Counted from the stretch's first letter, positions 7,935-17,608 are shown. The stretch: DNA of 64,000 nt from Fredinandcohnia aciditolerans (GCA_003640645.1 QGHH01000001.1:118186-182185); one strand, 5' to 3'. A program made the numbers and translations. The notes: a model not told the origin generated them from the sequence alone.

Positions 7935-9032
7935 TTAGATATACGAATAGGTCGACAAGTCGAATTTTTTCGGTTTCTCGCACGTGCTCTCCAGTTGATA
8001 ATGCTGTCCACTATCCGAAGAATCATGAAAACCATGCATGGCTTCTAAAACATGATAAGCTAACTCACCATTTGCACGGAAAGATTCATTATGTAGAATC
8101 GCGTTTGCCATATCAGCGACACCAATGCCTCGGTTATTAGTAGGATTTTCAAAAGCGAGTGGAATTTCTACAAATTCCTTTTCATCTTTTCTTCTGATTT
8201 TGACTGGTCCGCCAAATGTATTTGGATTTGGGACAAGAAGTGTTCCCTCACTTCCATATACTTCAATTGGCGGTAATGACGTTCCCCCAAATGCATCAAA
8301 GCTTGTTGTAATCGTTGCAATTGCACCACTAGCAAAATCAATGGTTCCTGCAATATGAGTTGGTGTTACAACATCAATTGTTGTCCCCTTCTTAGGTTCG
8401 CTTAATATCGTTCGCTCCGGATAACTGATTCTTGTTGTACCCGCTATCCGCTTCATTGGACCTAATAATGCCACCAATGCCGTTAAATAATAGGGCCCCA
8501 TATCAAACATCGGCCCGCCACCATGATCATAGTAGAATGCTGGATCGGGATGCCAATGTTCATGACCCCGGTTGATCATAAAAGCAGAAGCTCCAATCGG
8601 AACACCAATTTCACCTTTTTCAATTAGATGAATGGCAGTTTGAATACCTGCACCTAAAAAGGTATCTGGAGCACCACCAACGAATAGGTTAGACTTCTTG
8701 GCTACTTCTAAAATTTGTTTCCCTTCTTCACGGGACACAGTAAGTGGTTTCTCTGTATACACATGCTTACCTGCTTCTAATGCCTTGAGACTAACTGACG
8801 CGTGCGCCCGAGGAATTGTTAAATTAACCACCAACTGAATTTCATCGTCCGCCAATAGCTCCTCAACTGAAAATGCATTAGGGACTCCAAATTTTTCTGC
8901 TTGCTGCTTTGCGCGGGCCACATCTATATCGGCACAAGCCACTAGCTCAAGATGTTCATATTTTTGAAGATTTTCCAAATAGATTGAACTAATGGTTCCA
9001 CATCCGATAATGCCAAGTTTCAATTTACTCAT
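7935..9032 (-). CDS. Gfo/Idh/MocA family oxidoreductase
   Basis: This 365-residue NAD(P)-dependent sugar or polyol dehydrogenase has an N-terminal Rossmann fold (LGIIGCGTISSIYL) and the family motif EKPLTV at about residue 95. A C-terminal beta-sheet substrate domain follows, with the GGGPMFDMGPYYL segment typical of the catalytic region. It is the last gene of a three-gene operon with a ThuA-domain protein and a second family member, separated by 36 nt. In ThuAB-type pathways such enzymes oxidise disaccharides or glycosides to 3-keto sugars; the actual substrate here cannot be told. GGGGGAAG precedes the ATG. Confidence 0.9.
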   Translation of the reverse strand: MSKLKLGIIGCGTISSIYLENLQKYEHLELVACADIDVARAKQQAEKFGVPNAFSVEELLADDEIQLVVNLTIPRAHASVSLKALEAGKHVYTEKPLTVSREEGKQILEVAKKSNLFVGGAPDTFLGAGIQTAIHLIEKGEIGVPIGASAFMINRGHEHWHPDPAFYYDHGGGPMFDMGPYYLTALVALLGPMKRIAGTTRISYPERTILSEPKKGTTIDVVTPTHIAGTIDFASGAIATITTSFDAFGGTSLPPIEVYGSEGTLLVPNPNTFGGPVKIRRKDEKEFVEIPLAFENPTNNRGIGVADMANAILHNESFRANGELAYHVLEAMHGFHDSSDSGQHYQLESTCEKPKKFDLSTYSYI

Positions 9033-9068
9033 ATTCTTCCCCCTTACGCTCTGTACGTGATTTCCCTT

Positions 9069-9797
9069 TTACTGACTATCTCCCATACCTGTATATGTCC
9101 GCACATCTCCTGAATCTGCTCGTTCATTAGCCAGTTGCTTTCCTTCTGCTGCCCATAAAAATCCACGACGCATAATAAGAGACACTTCCGGCATTTCAAT
9201 GATATCGGCATGGTGACCTAAAGAACTATAAAAAACTCTTCCCTGCCCCCACCGTTTTGTCCAAACAACAGGCATGTCGACTGCTTTATTAGTCGCATGT
9301 GGTCCATCTACAACCGGGAATCTCGTTGTGGCTAATACTTCCACAGCTGGATCGAAGTGAAGATAATATTGTTCACTCACGACTTTAAAATCAGACAAGC
9401 CCTCAAGCAATGGGCTTGAACTATGTTTGATATTCACCATATACTCAACCCCATCATTACCGGGGTGAGCCACCCAATTTCCCCCCGTCATAAACTGCCA
9501 ATCGACATTATTACGGAATGAGTCACACATTCCCCCGTGACAACCAGCAACGCCAACTCCACTGGCTACCGCTTGAGAAATATTTAGAACATATTTCTTC
9601 TCAATCTCCCCCATTGTCCAATGAGGAACCAATAAGTCTAGTGATTGTAGTTTTTCAGCATCAGCATATGTATCTAGTGAATGTGAGACCTCAACTTGGA
9701 AGTTTTCTTCTGCCAACATGTTTTTAAAAAGCTGGGCAACCTGTTCCGGCTCATGACCATCCCAGCCACCCCAAACAATTAATGCTTTTTTTTGCAT
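9069..9797 (-). CDS. ThuA-domain protein (glutamine-amidotransferase-like fold)
   Basis: A 242-residue ThuA-family protein beginning ALIVWGGWDGHEP, with GVAGCHGGMCDSF in the position of the nucleophile-elbow region and SLGHHADI near the end. ThuA of rhizobia acts with a Gfo/Idh/MocA partner in trehalose and related disaccharide use. The ATG at 9797 follows AAGGAG by 9 nt; an in-frame ATG at 9818 overlaps the upstream stop codon and remains possible. It sits between two dehydrogenase genes, which supports a role in keto-sugar metabolism, by inference. Confidence 0.87.
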   Translation of the reverse strand: MQKKALIVWGGWDGHEPEQVAQLFKNMLAEENFQVEVSHSLDTYADAEKLQSLDLLVPHWTMGEIEKKYVLNISQAVASGVGVAGCHGGMCDSFRNNVDWQFMTGGNWVAHPGNDGVEYMVNIKHSSSPLLEGLSDFKVVSEQYYLHFDPAVEVLATTRFPVVDGPHATNKAVDMPVVWTKRWGQGRVFYSSLGHHADIIEMPEVSLIMRRGFLWAAEGKQLANERADSGDVRTYTGMGDSQ

Positions 9798-9814
9798 AGA
9801 TGAACGCTCCTTAC

Positions 9815-10972
9815 TCATTCAGATATTGTAATCCATTGGCGTTTTTCAATTGACTTTTCCACTGCCTCTAAGACCGCTTGGCACTTAACACCATCTTCAA
9901 AATTAGGCACTGGCTGACGATCTTCTTGAATCGCATCCATAAATTCTACGATTTCATGAATAAATGTATGCTCATAGCCAATCGTGTGCCCTGCTGGCCA
10001 ATAGCGGTCAATATAGTCGTGACTCGGTTCTGTTGCTAAAACACGACGGAAACCTTGAGCATCCTCTCTGTCATCCGTAAAATAAACCTGAAGCTCATTC
10101 AATCTTTCAAAATCAAAAATAACGCTCCCTTTACTACCATTAATTTCGAACGAATTCGTACTGCGATGCCCTGTTGCAAAACGAGTTGCCTCAAAACTAC
10201 CTAATGCACCATTAGCGAATCGCGCCATAAATAATGTGGCATCGTCGACTGTTACTGGACCTTTTTTCCCTTGGGTACTCCCTGTTGCTGATAGCCCTGT
10301 CATATTGGTTGGTAATGGTCTTTCTTTAATAAAAGTTTCACTCATACCAATCACCTCAGTGATATCACCGATTAGGTAATGGGACAAATCAATGAGATGA
10401 GCGCCTAAGTCTCCATGTGAACCAGAACCCGCAATCTCTTTTTGAAGTCTCCAAGCAAGTGGAAAATTCGGATCCACTAACCAATCCTGAAGAAACCAAG
10501 CACGAAAATGATAAATGTCCCCTAATGCACCTTCGTCAATCAGTTTCTTCGCAAGTCTAACAGCCGGAGTAAAACGGTAATTGAAGCCAATCATATGCTT
10601 GACACCCGCGTCTTTTACAGCCGCCAGCATTTCCTTAGAATCTTGTAGTGTAAGCGCTAACGGTTTTTCGCAAAAAACGTGTTTCCCCGCTTCAGCAGCA
10701 GCAATCGCAATCTCTTTATGTACATCACTTGGTGCATTAATATCGATCAAATCAATATCATCACGTTCAACAAGTGCGCGCCAATCACTCTTATACTCTT
10801 CCCAACCAAACTGTGCAGCTGCCTTTGCAACCGCTTCTTGATTTCTGCCACATATCACTTTCATTTCAGGACGAAGCCGATCTGGAAAAAACAACGGAAG
10901 ATCACGATAGGCGTGACTATGTGCTTTCCCCATAAACTTATAACCTATCATACCGATATTTACTTGTTTCAT
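9815..10972 (-). CDS. Gfo/Idh/MocA family oxidoreductase (ThuB-like)
   Basis: A 385-residue dehydrogenase, first gene of the operon. The Rossmann motif is IGMIGYKFMGKAHSHAY and the EKPLALT motif follows near residue 93. GFNYRFTPAV and GSHGDLGAHLIDLSHYLIG mark the substrate domain. Its identity to the third gene is low, so the two probably act on different substrates or steps. The ATG at 10972 is set by GGGAGG 5 nt upstream. A cre-like sequence lies at 10649-10662 inside the gene. Confidence 0.9.
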   Translation of the reverse strand: MKQVNIGMIGYKFMGKAHSHAYRDLPLFFPDRLRPEMKVICGRNQEAVAKAAAQFGWEEYKSDWRALVERDDIDLIDINAPSDVHKEIAIAAAEAGKHVFCEKPLALTLQDSKEMLAAVKDAGVKHMIGFNYRFTPAVRLAKKLIDEGALGDIYHFRAWFLQDWLVDPNFPLAWRLQKEIAGSGSHGDLGAHLIDLSHYLIGDITEVIGMSETFIKERPLPTNMTGLSATGSTQGKKGPVTVDDATLFMARFANGALGSFEATRFATGHRSTNSFEINGSKGSVIFDFERLNELQVYFTDDREDAQGFRRVLATEPSHDYIDRYWPAGHTIGYEHTFIHEIVEFMDAIQEDRQPVPNFEDGVKCQAVLEAVEKSIEKRQWITISE

Positions 10973-11279
10973 AGTTTCCTCCCTTTCAGACATATACTTT
11001 GTAAGTCTACTCTACTTTATTTAAACATATCTTTACAATTACATATACAATCATTTGCTAAGGAAATGTATAAATATAACAAAAGTTAATATTGAAAAAG
11101 TTAATAAAAGAACTTTTTAAATAAAAAATTAGAAAATAAAAGGAAATCTAATCAAAAAATAGAAACAAATAAGAGCTTTTGTATTTTATTAACAAGTAGA
11201 TATTTGAAGGTGAAACCATTTTTAATATGGATCGTAATATAAATAAGATTCCCTAGCAAATAATTAAGGAGGTTCTTAG
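10973..11279. other. Divergent intergenic region (307 bp)
   Basis: Very AT-rich sequence between the minus-strand sugar-oxidation operon and the plus-strand DUF4177 gene. It must hold both promoters, but no pair of -35 and -10 boxes stands out clearly and no palindrome of note was found. Confidence 0.5.
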
Positions 11280-11444
11280 ATGAAGCAATTTGAATATAAA
11301 ATCGAAAACATCCAGATTCAGTTGAATAACGATATTGATTTTAATACAGCAATGACTAAAAAGTTGAATTCACTTGGTAAAGAAGGTTGGGAATTAACAG
11401 GTGTTAATGGAACAATTTTTTACTTTAAGAGAGAAATTTCTTAG
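11280..11444 (+). CDS. Small DUF4177-type protein
   Basis: A 54-residue protein (MKQFEYKIENI... LNSLGKEGWELTGVNG... FYFKRE). The EYK start, the LGKEGWEL core and the final aromatic FKRE are the hallmarks of the DUF4177 family, whose members are small single-domain beta/alpha proteins of unknown function. TAAGGAGG lies 7 nt before the ATG. It is followed 97 nt later by another small gene on the same strand. Confidence 0.85.
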   Translation: MKQFEYKIENIQIQLNNDIDFNTAMTKKLNSLGKEGWELTGVNGTIFYFKREIS

Positions 11445-11541
11445 CTCTTAGTGTTTGACCTTACTATCACTTCTTATGCTAACATTGCGAAATATTTATA
11501 AAAAGCAAAGTATATATTGTAAGTATTTAAGGGGGATGGAT

Positions 11542-11808
11542 ATGGTTTTCTTTAATTTAGTAGATGTTTATATAGGATTTTCAATGGAAGAATTACTAAA
11601 AATAAGAGCAATACTTAAAAGAGAAAACATTAAATATACCTATAAAATTTTTGACCCTTCAGAAAATTGGTTGGGTCCTGGTACCATAAGAGGAAACTTT
11701 GGAAGTTTCGGAATGAATAAAAATTACGAAAAACAATATATTGTTTCTGTAAGAAAAAAAGACGCAGAGAATGCAAAATATTTTATCCATTGTGTTTTGC
11801 ATTCATAG
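11542..11808 (+). CDS. Small DUF2007-like protein
   Basis: An 88-residue soluble protein. The pattern VYIGFSMEELLKIRAILKRE followed by a beta strand, and the end IVSVRKKDAENAKYFI, resemble the ferredoxin-like DUF2007 'putative signal transducing' family, but I am not certain. GGGGG lies 6 nt before the ATG at 11542; an ATG two codons earlier is also possible. Longer upstream frames lack a ribosome binding site. Confidence 0.7.
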   Translation: MVFFNLVDVYIGFSMEELLKIRAILKRENIKYTYKIFDPSENWLGPGTIRGNFGSFGMNKNYEKQYIVSVRKKDAENAKYFIHCVLHS

Positions 11809-12128
11809 TCTTAGTATACTAACAATAGAATATCTAAAATAAATGAAGATGCATTTTTCTAAATGATCTGGGTGCGTTTGTTGAACAAAAAAACGATTAG
11901 GTTACTATTATATGTCAGTATAAAATGAAGGTCCTCCCCCAAAAAAGCTACTCTTATTGAGAGCAGTTCTAAAAAATTATTTTACTCACTGATCATGATT
12001 TCGAATTTATATGCTTTAATCCTACATTTGTTGATCCACATCTAATACTTCTTTCTCGAATTTAATACACTTGTGTTACCAAAAACTGCCTTTATCTTTT
12101 AGTAGTATCAATAAACTCACACCCCTTT
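11809..12128. other. Intergenic region with no recognised feature (320 bp)
   Basis: AT-rich sequence between the DUF2007-like gene and the 3' end of the rraA-like pseudogene. I see short poly-A and poly-C tracts but no gene, clear terminator or repeat. Confidence 0.5.
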
Positions 12129-12779
12129 TCAAGAAGCGCTGCATCCACCCACGTTCTGTCCCATGTACTTTTTGATTGCCACCATTATTTCAGCCTCTTT
12201 TGCTACCGTTTTACGGGTTTTCTCAAGGATTTCAGGTGCATCATTAGGATTGATGACCACAATACCATCGTCATCACCAACCAAAATATCACCTGGGTGG
12301 ACGGTTACACCATCACAAGAAATCGGAATACTGATTTCACCCGGGCCATCCTTATACGGACCAGCCGGCGTTACACCCACTGCGTACACTGGAATCGTCA
12401 TTTGTTTAATAACTCCCACATCGCGATTCGCTCCGTTGATAATAAACCCGGCGATTCCTCGCTTTTGTGCCCAGGTAATCATTAATTCACCAATTAGGGC
12501 ATTAGTGATATCGCCCTACCCATCAACCACAATGACATCGCCAGGAGAGGCTAAGTCAATTGCTTTATGTAGCAGCAAATTATCACCTGGTCTAGTTTTA
12601 ACTGTAAAAGCACATCCAATGAGTGGTGCTGAATTGTATGGCCTTATTTTTCTACCAATACAGGATGTCCGGTTCATGTTATCTACAATATTTGAAACCG
12701 GAATCCCTTTAAAAGCAACAACTAGTCTACGAGGTGGTCTATCAAACTCACCCTGAATCCGAAATCCTACATTTCCCAT
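12129..12779 (-). pseudogene. RraA/HMG-aldolase family gene with an in-frame stop
   Basis: Both halves of the frame are intact and collinear. The first part ends SPGDVIVVDG at a TAG codon (12516-12518), and the same frame continues GDITNALIGELMITWAQ through to 12129. It includes the GELM and NGANRDVG active-site segments of the RraA-like class II aldolase/decarboxylase fold (4-hydroxy-4-methyl-2-oxoglutarate aldolase relatives). One base change, most simply CAG to TAG, explains it. The start at 12779 follows GGAGAAGG. A sequencing error or a very recent mutation is likely, since no other damage is visible. It stands alone, upstream and divergent from germination operon 1. Confidence 0.88.
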
Positions 12780-12985
12780 ACAAGTTCCTTCTCCCTTCAT
12801 CTATAGTCCGTATTTCACAACCATTTAATAGATAATATTTAGGACTTGTATGATTTATACGAAAAAAGGCGTTAAACCATGTTGAATATACTTCGTACTC
12901 GTTTTATCCCTTACTAACGATATGCATAATTTGGTAACACAAACAAATCCTAACAGCATCGGGAATTAATTTGGTGGTGTTAAGA

Positions 12986-14071
12986 ATGTATTTCTCACGT
13001 ACTCAGTTATTATTTGTCCTTATTCTTTTTATTGGAATTTCTAATCATGTGCTCATCATGCCTCATTTGCTTAGTACGGGAAGACGGGATGCCTGGCTAT
13101 GTGCAATTGTTGCCTATGTCTTATTACTGTTTTGGGGATATATTCTTTATTTGATTATGAAAAAAAACGAACAACGAATATGTCTTTATGACTGGATTAC
13201 GGAACGTGCAGGCGCCGCTATATCTCGTGTCTTAATAGCCTTCCTTTGGGTTTATGTTTTCACGATAACTGCCATTTCTTTTTATGATCTGATCCAATCT
13301 ATTAATATTTATTTTCTGCCGAGAACACCATCGTTTATCGTGATGCTCCCTTTCCTTTTGATTTGTATTTGGTCCGCCTATACTGGCTTAAAATCAATTA
13401 TTTATACTTCCGCGGTTTTATTGCCGGTTGTTTGGATGCTTGGAATTTTTGTAGCAACTTTTACTCTTAAAGAAAAAGATTATTCGTATCTATTCCCTGT
13501 TCTTGTTGAAGGATATCAACCCGTTATTAAAGGAAGCATTATTATTCTTGGAGGAAGTGCAGATTTCCTTGTATTGTTGCTCATTCAACACCACTTAAAA
13601 AAGTCGTTTACAAAAGGTAACCTTTTTTTATTGATTACCATTTTAGTTATTCTGATCCTTGGCCCTACCATGGGATCTTTGTCTTCATTTGGCCCAGCAG
13701 TTGCATCAGATATGCGGTTCCCCGCTTTTGAACAATGGAGACTTATTACCTTGGGGAATTATATTTCACATGTAGATTTTTTAGCGGTGTTTCAATTATT
13801 AAGCGGTGAACTCATCCGTGTTTCATTAGGATTATTTCTTCTTTCAGATATGGTGAAAGGTCATTTACAACCAGTGAAAAAAAAGCATATATTCATCGTT
13901 GCTTCGCTTTCATTAGGATTACTGACATTAATTCCGTTAAGTGACATGTGGGTTCAAACATTAATCGGACGGTACTTTTATCCCGCTGCTTTTATTAGTG
14001 CGGTGTTCATGTTAACTGCTTTATTCATTATTAGCTATTTGCCGAAGAAGAAAGGAACCCTGCGGATATGA
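12986..14071 (+). CDS. Germinant receptor B subunit (GerAB/GerB family permease)
   Basis: A 361-residue membrane protein with about ten helices, of the APC-superfamily endospore germination permease family. The B subunit binds the germinant in the inner spore membrane. It begins FSRTQLLFVLILFIG, the usual N-terminus. The ATG at 12986 has GGTGG about 8 nt upstream; an earlier GTG at 12971 is less likely. It is the first gene of a B-A-C operon and its stop overlaps the next start (ATGA at 14068). The usual gene order is A-B-C, so this is a rearranged operon. Confidence 0.9.
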   Translation: MYFSRTQLLFVLILFIGISNHVLIMPHLLSTGRRDAWLCAIVAYVLLLFWGYILYLIMKKNEQRICLYDWITERAGAAISRVLIAFLWVYVFTITAISFYDLIQSINIYFLPRTPSFIVMLPFLLICIWSAYTGLKSIIYTSAVLLPVVWMLGIFVATFTLKEKDYSYLFPVLVEGYQPVIKGSIIILGGSADFLVLLLIQHHLKKSFTKGNLFLLITILVILILGPTMGSLSSFGPAVASDMRFPAFEQWRLITLGNYISHVDFLAVFQLLSGELIRVSLGLFLLSDMVKGHLQPVKKKHIFIVASLSLGLLTLIPLSDMWVQTLIGRYFYPAAFISAVFMLTALFIISYLPKKKGTLRI

Positions 14072-15498
14072 ACATGACACAATTAGACGAATTGTTAGAA
14101 AACGGAATATTGACTAACCGTGTGATTAAATGTTTTTTCAGTCATTATGCTGATATTGAATTTATTCCAATCGAAAATAATGATTATATTCAAGCTTTTT
14201 ATTGTAAAGGCATGCTGGATTCCAAACAGTTAAATGAATACTTTAATCGAATTCTACTGAGCATCCAAAAAAAAGAATCTCGCAGTCATTCTGAAGATCT
14301 TCCACCAGTCCAACATATAAAAACCATGAAGGAAATGGTCAATCTTGTGTTTTCTGGTTCTTTAATTGTTTATCGGGAAGGTACCCCGTTTTTTCATGTA
14401 TTCGATATTAGCAATGTGCCACAACGAAAACCGCAAGAATCAACGACAGAGGTTTCGATTAAGGGTCCTAAAGATAGCTTTACTGAAGAGATGAATGTCA
14501 ACATCTCATTGATTCGTAAAAGAATGAAGACCGATCAGCTCTATTCCGAATCTTTCACCCTTGGTTCGCTAAGTAAAACAGAGGTTTCTCTGCTTTATTT
14601 GAATGATAAAGCCAACCCGGAAATCATTGAGGAAGTCAGGAAGCGACTCGAGGACTTTCAAAGCGAAAGCGTGGTCAGCAGTGGTCAATTAGAGCAATGG
14701 CTATCTGATCGTTCGTTCTCTTTGTTTCCTTTATTTGATTATGTGACACGTCCTGATTATGTCATTGAATGTATGTTACGCGGAAGATTCCTTCTTATTG
14801 TAAATGGTTCACCCTCTGTATTGATTGGTCCAATAAATGTTTTTGAATTAATAAAATCACCTGAAGATGTGCATTTTCCATACTATTTTGTTCTCTTTGG
14901 ACGGCTTATTCGGATCATTGGCTTAATCGTCGCTATTTTCCTACCGGGCTTTTGGGTTTCGTTATCTTCTGTCAATATTGACCAACTACCGTTTGCCCTA
15001 TTAGCAACCGTCGTAGTCTCCCGTGAAGGTTTGCCATTGCCACTTGGACTGGAAGCAATATTTATTCTTGGGTTGTTTGAGATATTAAGAGAAGCAGGAG
15101 TTCGGATGCCAACTGTTCTTGGACAAACAGTTTCGATTGTCGGGGGTATCATTATCGGTGATGCAGCGATTCGAGCTGGTCTTGCTTCCCCCACGATGAT
15201 TGTAGTCATTGCGTTAACAGCAGTCGCAAGCTACACACTTGTGAATCAATCATTGGTTGGAACCGTCAGTATCCTAAGGGTGTATAACTTGTTACTTTCT
15301 ATTTTTTTAGGAATATACGGACTTTTTATAGGATTTTTTAGCGTTCTTATTTATCTATCAACATTAGAGTCTTTAAAAGTAGCCTATCTTGAACCCGTTG
15401 CTTCCTTAACATTCAAAGAATACTTAGCAGCCCTGTTTTTGAATCCACTTGACCGAAAAAAATTTGGAATCTCATTCATTCAGAAGCGGAGAAAATAG
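14068..15498 (+). CDS. Germinant receptor A subunit (GerA family)
   Basis: A 476-residue GerA-family protein. The soluble N-terminal part (to about residue 270) contains EVSIKGPKDSFTEEMNVNIS, a variant of the conserved GPREGFTE segment. A membrane part follows with VSREGLPLPLGLEAIFI and REAGVRMPTVLGQTVSIVGG, the best-conserved GerA region. Together with GerB and GerC it forms the nutrient-sensing complex of the spore inner membrane. It overlaps the B gene by 4 nt and ends 1 nt before the C gene. Confidence 0.92.
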   Translation: MNMTQLDELLENGILTNRVIKCFFSHYADIEFIPIENNDYIQAFYCKGMLDSKQLNEYFNRILLSIQKKESRSHSEDLPPVQHIKTMKEMVNLVFSGSLIVYREGTPFFHVFDISNVPQRKPQESTTEVSIKGPKDSFTEEMNVNISLIRKRMKTDQLYSESFTLGSLSKTEVSLLYLNDKANPEIIEEVRKRLEDFQSESVVSSGQLEQWLSDRSFSLFPLFDYVTRPDYVIECMLRGRFLLIVNGSPSVLIGPINVFELIKSPEDVHFPYYFVLFGRLIRIIGLIVAIFLPGFWVSLSSVNIDQLPFALLATVVVSREGLPLPLGLEAIFILGLFEILREAGVRMPTVLGQTVSIVGGIIIGDAAIRAGLASPTMIVVIALTAVASYTLVNQSLVGTVSILRVYNLLLSIFLGIYGLFIGFFSVLIYLSTLESLKVAYLEPVASLTFKEYLAALFLNPLDRKKFGISFIQKRRK

Positions 15499-15499
15499 C

Positions 15500-16669
15500 A
15501 TGAAACTTAAAACAATGATAGTTTGCTTAATAAAAATTGTACTATGTCTTTTCGTTTTAACAGCTTGTGAAAATGACATAGGAGAAATTGAAAATCAAAA
15601 CTTTGCTACTGCTATTGGTGTTGATTACCGAGATGGGGAGTATTATGTCTCGATTCAGATGATTGGATTAACCTCTGTCGCAAAAACAGAAAACGGTGAT
15701 AGAGGGGCACCTCAAGTGTATGTCTCTCAAACAAGCGGAAAAACCTTTATTGATGCATTCTTCAAAGCATATCATACTTCGCAAGAACGGTTTCTTTGGG
15801 CACATGTGACAGCTGTTGTTCTGAGTGAAAATGCACTTGAACAAGGGATGGATAGTATCTTTGATGGTTTAACACGATATTATGAGTTTCGCCCTACTCC
15901 ATGGATTTTTGGGACAAAGAACTCCATATTGGATATTTTATCGACAAATGGATTCTTTAATCAAAATTCATTAAATACGATTCTTCATAGTCCAGAAAGT
16001 TCATACGAACAAAGATCGACCATTAGGCCGCTAAAATTAAATCAATTTGCACGTGAGTTTTTTGATCCTGGTCGTACTACATATATTCCATCACTCACGA
16101 TCGATGACCAACAATGGAAGAAAAATAAAAAAGATGAGGCAAAACTAGCGATTGATGGAGCATTTTTTCTCGATAACCAGAAATACAAAGGCTATTTTCC
16201 GTATGAGAAACTAAAAGGCATGCGGTGGATAGCTCCTGAAACTGTACGTGCCTCCTTACTTTTACCCAATGAAAGAAATCCAGAATTTATTGCGGTACTT
16301 GAAGACCAATCGGTAACTATCATTCCCGAAGAACAAAACGGAAACTTTCGCTTTACAGTCCTTTTTCTGGCTAACGCGATTGTCAGCAATCGCATTAAAA
16401 ACAACACACTTCATGTAAATGCCATGGAAGAATACGTACAAAAAGGCATCATTTCTGAAATCAGACAATTATATCGATTAGGTTTGGAGCATGATATCGA
16501 TTTTTTAAACTTCGAACATCAGCTTTTCCGAAAGTATAATGCTGATTGGAAAAAGCTAAAAAGTCAAGATACATTACTTCGCGAGGATAGTATAAAATCG
16601 ATTGAAGCACATATCAAATTAGAGCATTCAGGTTCATTTAAAAATCGTAAAATTGAGATTAAGGAATGA
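15500..16669 (+). CDS. Germinant receptor C subunit, lipoprotein (Ger(x)C family)
   Basis: A 389-residue lipoprotein. The signal peptide ends with lipobox LTAC, so the mature protein starts at a lipidated cysteine. The body follows the Ger(x)C pattern (NQNFATAIGVDYRDGEYYVS, then VTAVVLSE). GGAG 9 nt upstream fixes the ATG at 15500, just after the A-subunit stop. The usual GCWD after the lipobox is replaced by CENDIGEIE. A strong terminator follows. Confidence 0.92.
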   Translation: MKLKTMIVCLIKIVLCLFVLTACENDIGEIENQNFATAIGVDYRDGEYYVSIQMIGLTSVAKTENGDRGAPQVYVSQTSGKTFIDAFFKAYHTSQERFLWAHVTAVVLSENALEQGMDSIFDGLTRYYEFRPTPWIFGTKNSILDILSTNGFFNQNSLNTILHSPESSYEQRSTIRPLKLNQFAREFFDPGRTTYIPSLTIDDQQWKKNKKDEAKLAIDGAFFLDNQKYKGYFPYEKLKGMRWIAPETVRASLLLPNERNPEFIAVLEDQSVTIIPEEQNGNFRFTVLFLANAIVSNRIKNNTLHVNAMEEYVQKGIISEIRQLYRLGLEHDIDFLNFEHQLFRKYNADWKKLKSQDTLLREDSIKSIEAHIKLEHSGSFKNRKIEIKE

Positions 16670-16681
16670 TTCAAAAAATTT

Positions 16682-16706
16682 ACTCACCGTTTTTGGTGAG
16701 TTTTTG
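16682..16706 (+). terminator. Terminator of germination operon 1
   Basis: ACTCACC (16682-16688) pairs with GGTGAGT (16695-16701), followed by TTTTTG, 13 nt past the GerC stop. Confidence 0.9.
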
Positions 16707-16847
16707 TATTTTTGGGTTGTAATTCTATATAAAATCTTAAAAATCAAATCAATTAAACAAATATTTCTGTTCAATAAACAACACGCATTCTATATAATAT
16801 ACTGTAAGAATTACATATCTGACCTTAATAAGAATGGGGATAAGGAA

Positions 16848-17480
16848 ATGGAAAACTTTTATCTGTTTGTTCTTATGTGTATTTTTCTAATTATATTACC
16901 TGGTCCTGATACTGCCGTTGCTACAAAGAATACTCTTACAGTTGGGAGAATTGGAGGCCTAAAAACGGCTTTAGGCACGTGTTGTGCCCTCCTTATCCAT
17001 ACTTCTGCTGCTGTATTCGGACTTTCAGCAATCATTGTGAAGTCCGCATTGTTATTCTCTGCATTCAAATATGTAGGGGCTATTTACTTAATTTATCTAG
17101 GGATTAAAACGTTATGGTCATTGAGGAAGAAGGAAGAAGCTGCCACCATTGATTCCAACGCAAAAAGACAGTTTGCAAATACATCTTGTTTTAAACAAGG
17201 GTTCCTAACCAATATCCTAAATCCCAAAGTTGCTGTCTTTTTCTTAACCTTTTTACCTCAATTCGTAGACGCAGGAAACCACACGTTCATTCCATTTCTC
17301 CTGATGGGAATTACGTATACTGTATTGACCGCTATCTGGTTTTTTCTCTATGTCTTACTAATCAACCAGGTCAGTGCCTTTATGAAAAAACCTAAATCAC
17401 AGAAGATCATTGAAGCAATCACAGGTACGATCCTGGTTGGATTCGGAATCAAACTCGCCCTAGAAAAGGCTCATAATTAG
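16848..17480 (+). CDS. LysE/RhtB family amino acid exporter
   Basis: A 210-residue protein with about six membrane helices. Residues 12-22 (IILPGPDTAVA) and the following GGLKTALG match the LysE/RhtB signature, and the middle segment NILNPKVAVFFLTFLPQFV is typical. These proteins export amino acids or related small molecules; the substrate cannot be predicted. The ATG at 16848 has GGGG about 9 nt upstream; the frame is open further up but that part overlaps the GerC end and a terminator. Confidence 0.9.
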   Translation: MENFYLFVLMCIFLIILPGPDTAVATKNTLTVGRIGGLKTALGTCCALLIHTSAAVFGLSAIIVKSALLFSAFKYVGAIYLIYLGIKTLWSLRKKEEAATIDSNAKRQFANTSCFKQGFLTNILNPKVAVFFLTFLPQFVDAGNHTFIPFLLMGITYTVLTAIWFFLYVLLINQVSAFMKKPKSQKIIEAITGTILVGFGIKLALEKAHN

Positions 17481-17481
17481 A

Positions 17482-17515
17482 GTGCCATACTTCTTTTAAA
17501 GTATGGTACTTTTTA
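17482..17515 (+). terminator. Terminator of the LysE-family gene
   Basis: GCCATACTT pairs with AAGTATGG around CTTTTA, followed by TACTTTTTAG, directly after the stop codon. Confidence 0.85.
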
Positions 17516-17608
17516 GCTAGTTAAAATTCACCTTTTCAATCCGATCGATATTTTCTCACAAAGGGATCCACTCATTACCTTCGAAACAATACATGGAATC
17601 AATATTTA

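Noticed and set aside
10649-10662. cre-like site TGTAAGCGCTAACG
   Set aside because: It resembles a CcpA site but lies deep in a coding region and encodes conserved residues; a single match can be chance.
12163-12756. 197-codon plus-strand frame
   Set aside because: It is antisense to the rraA-like gene, which has clear homology; the plus-strand frame is a codon-usage shadow.
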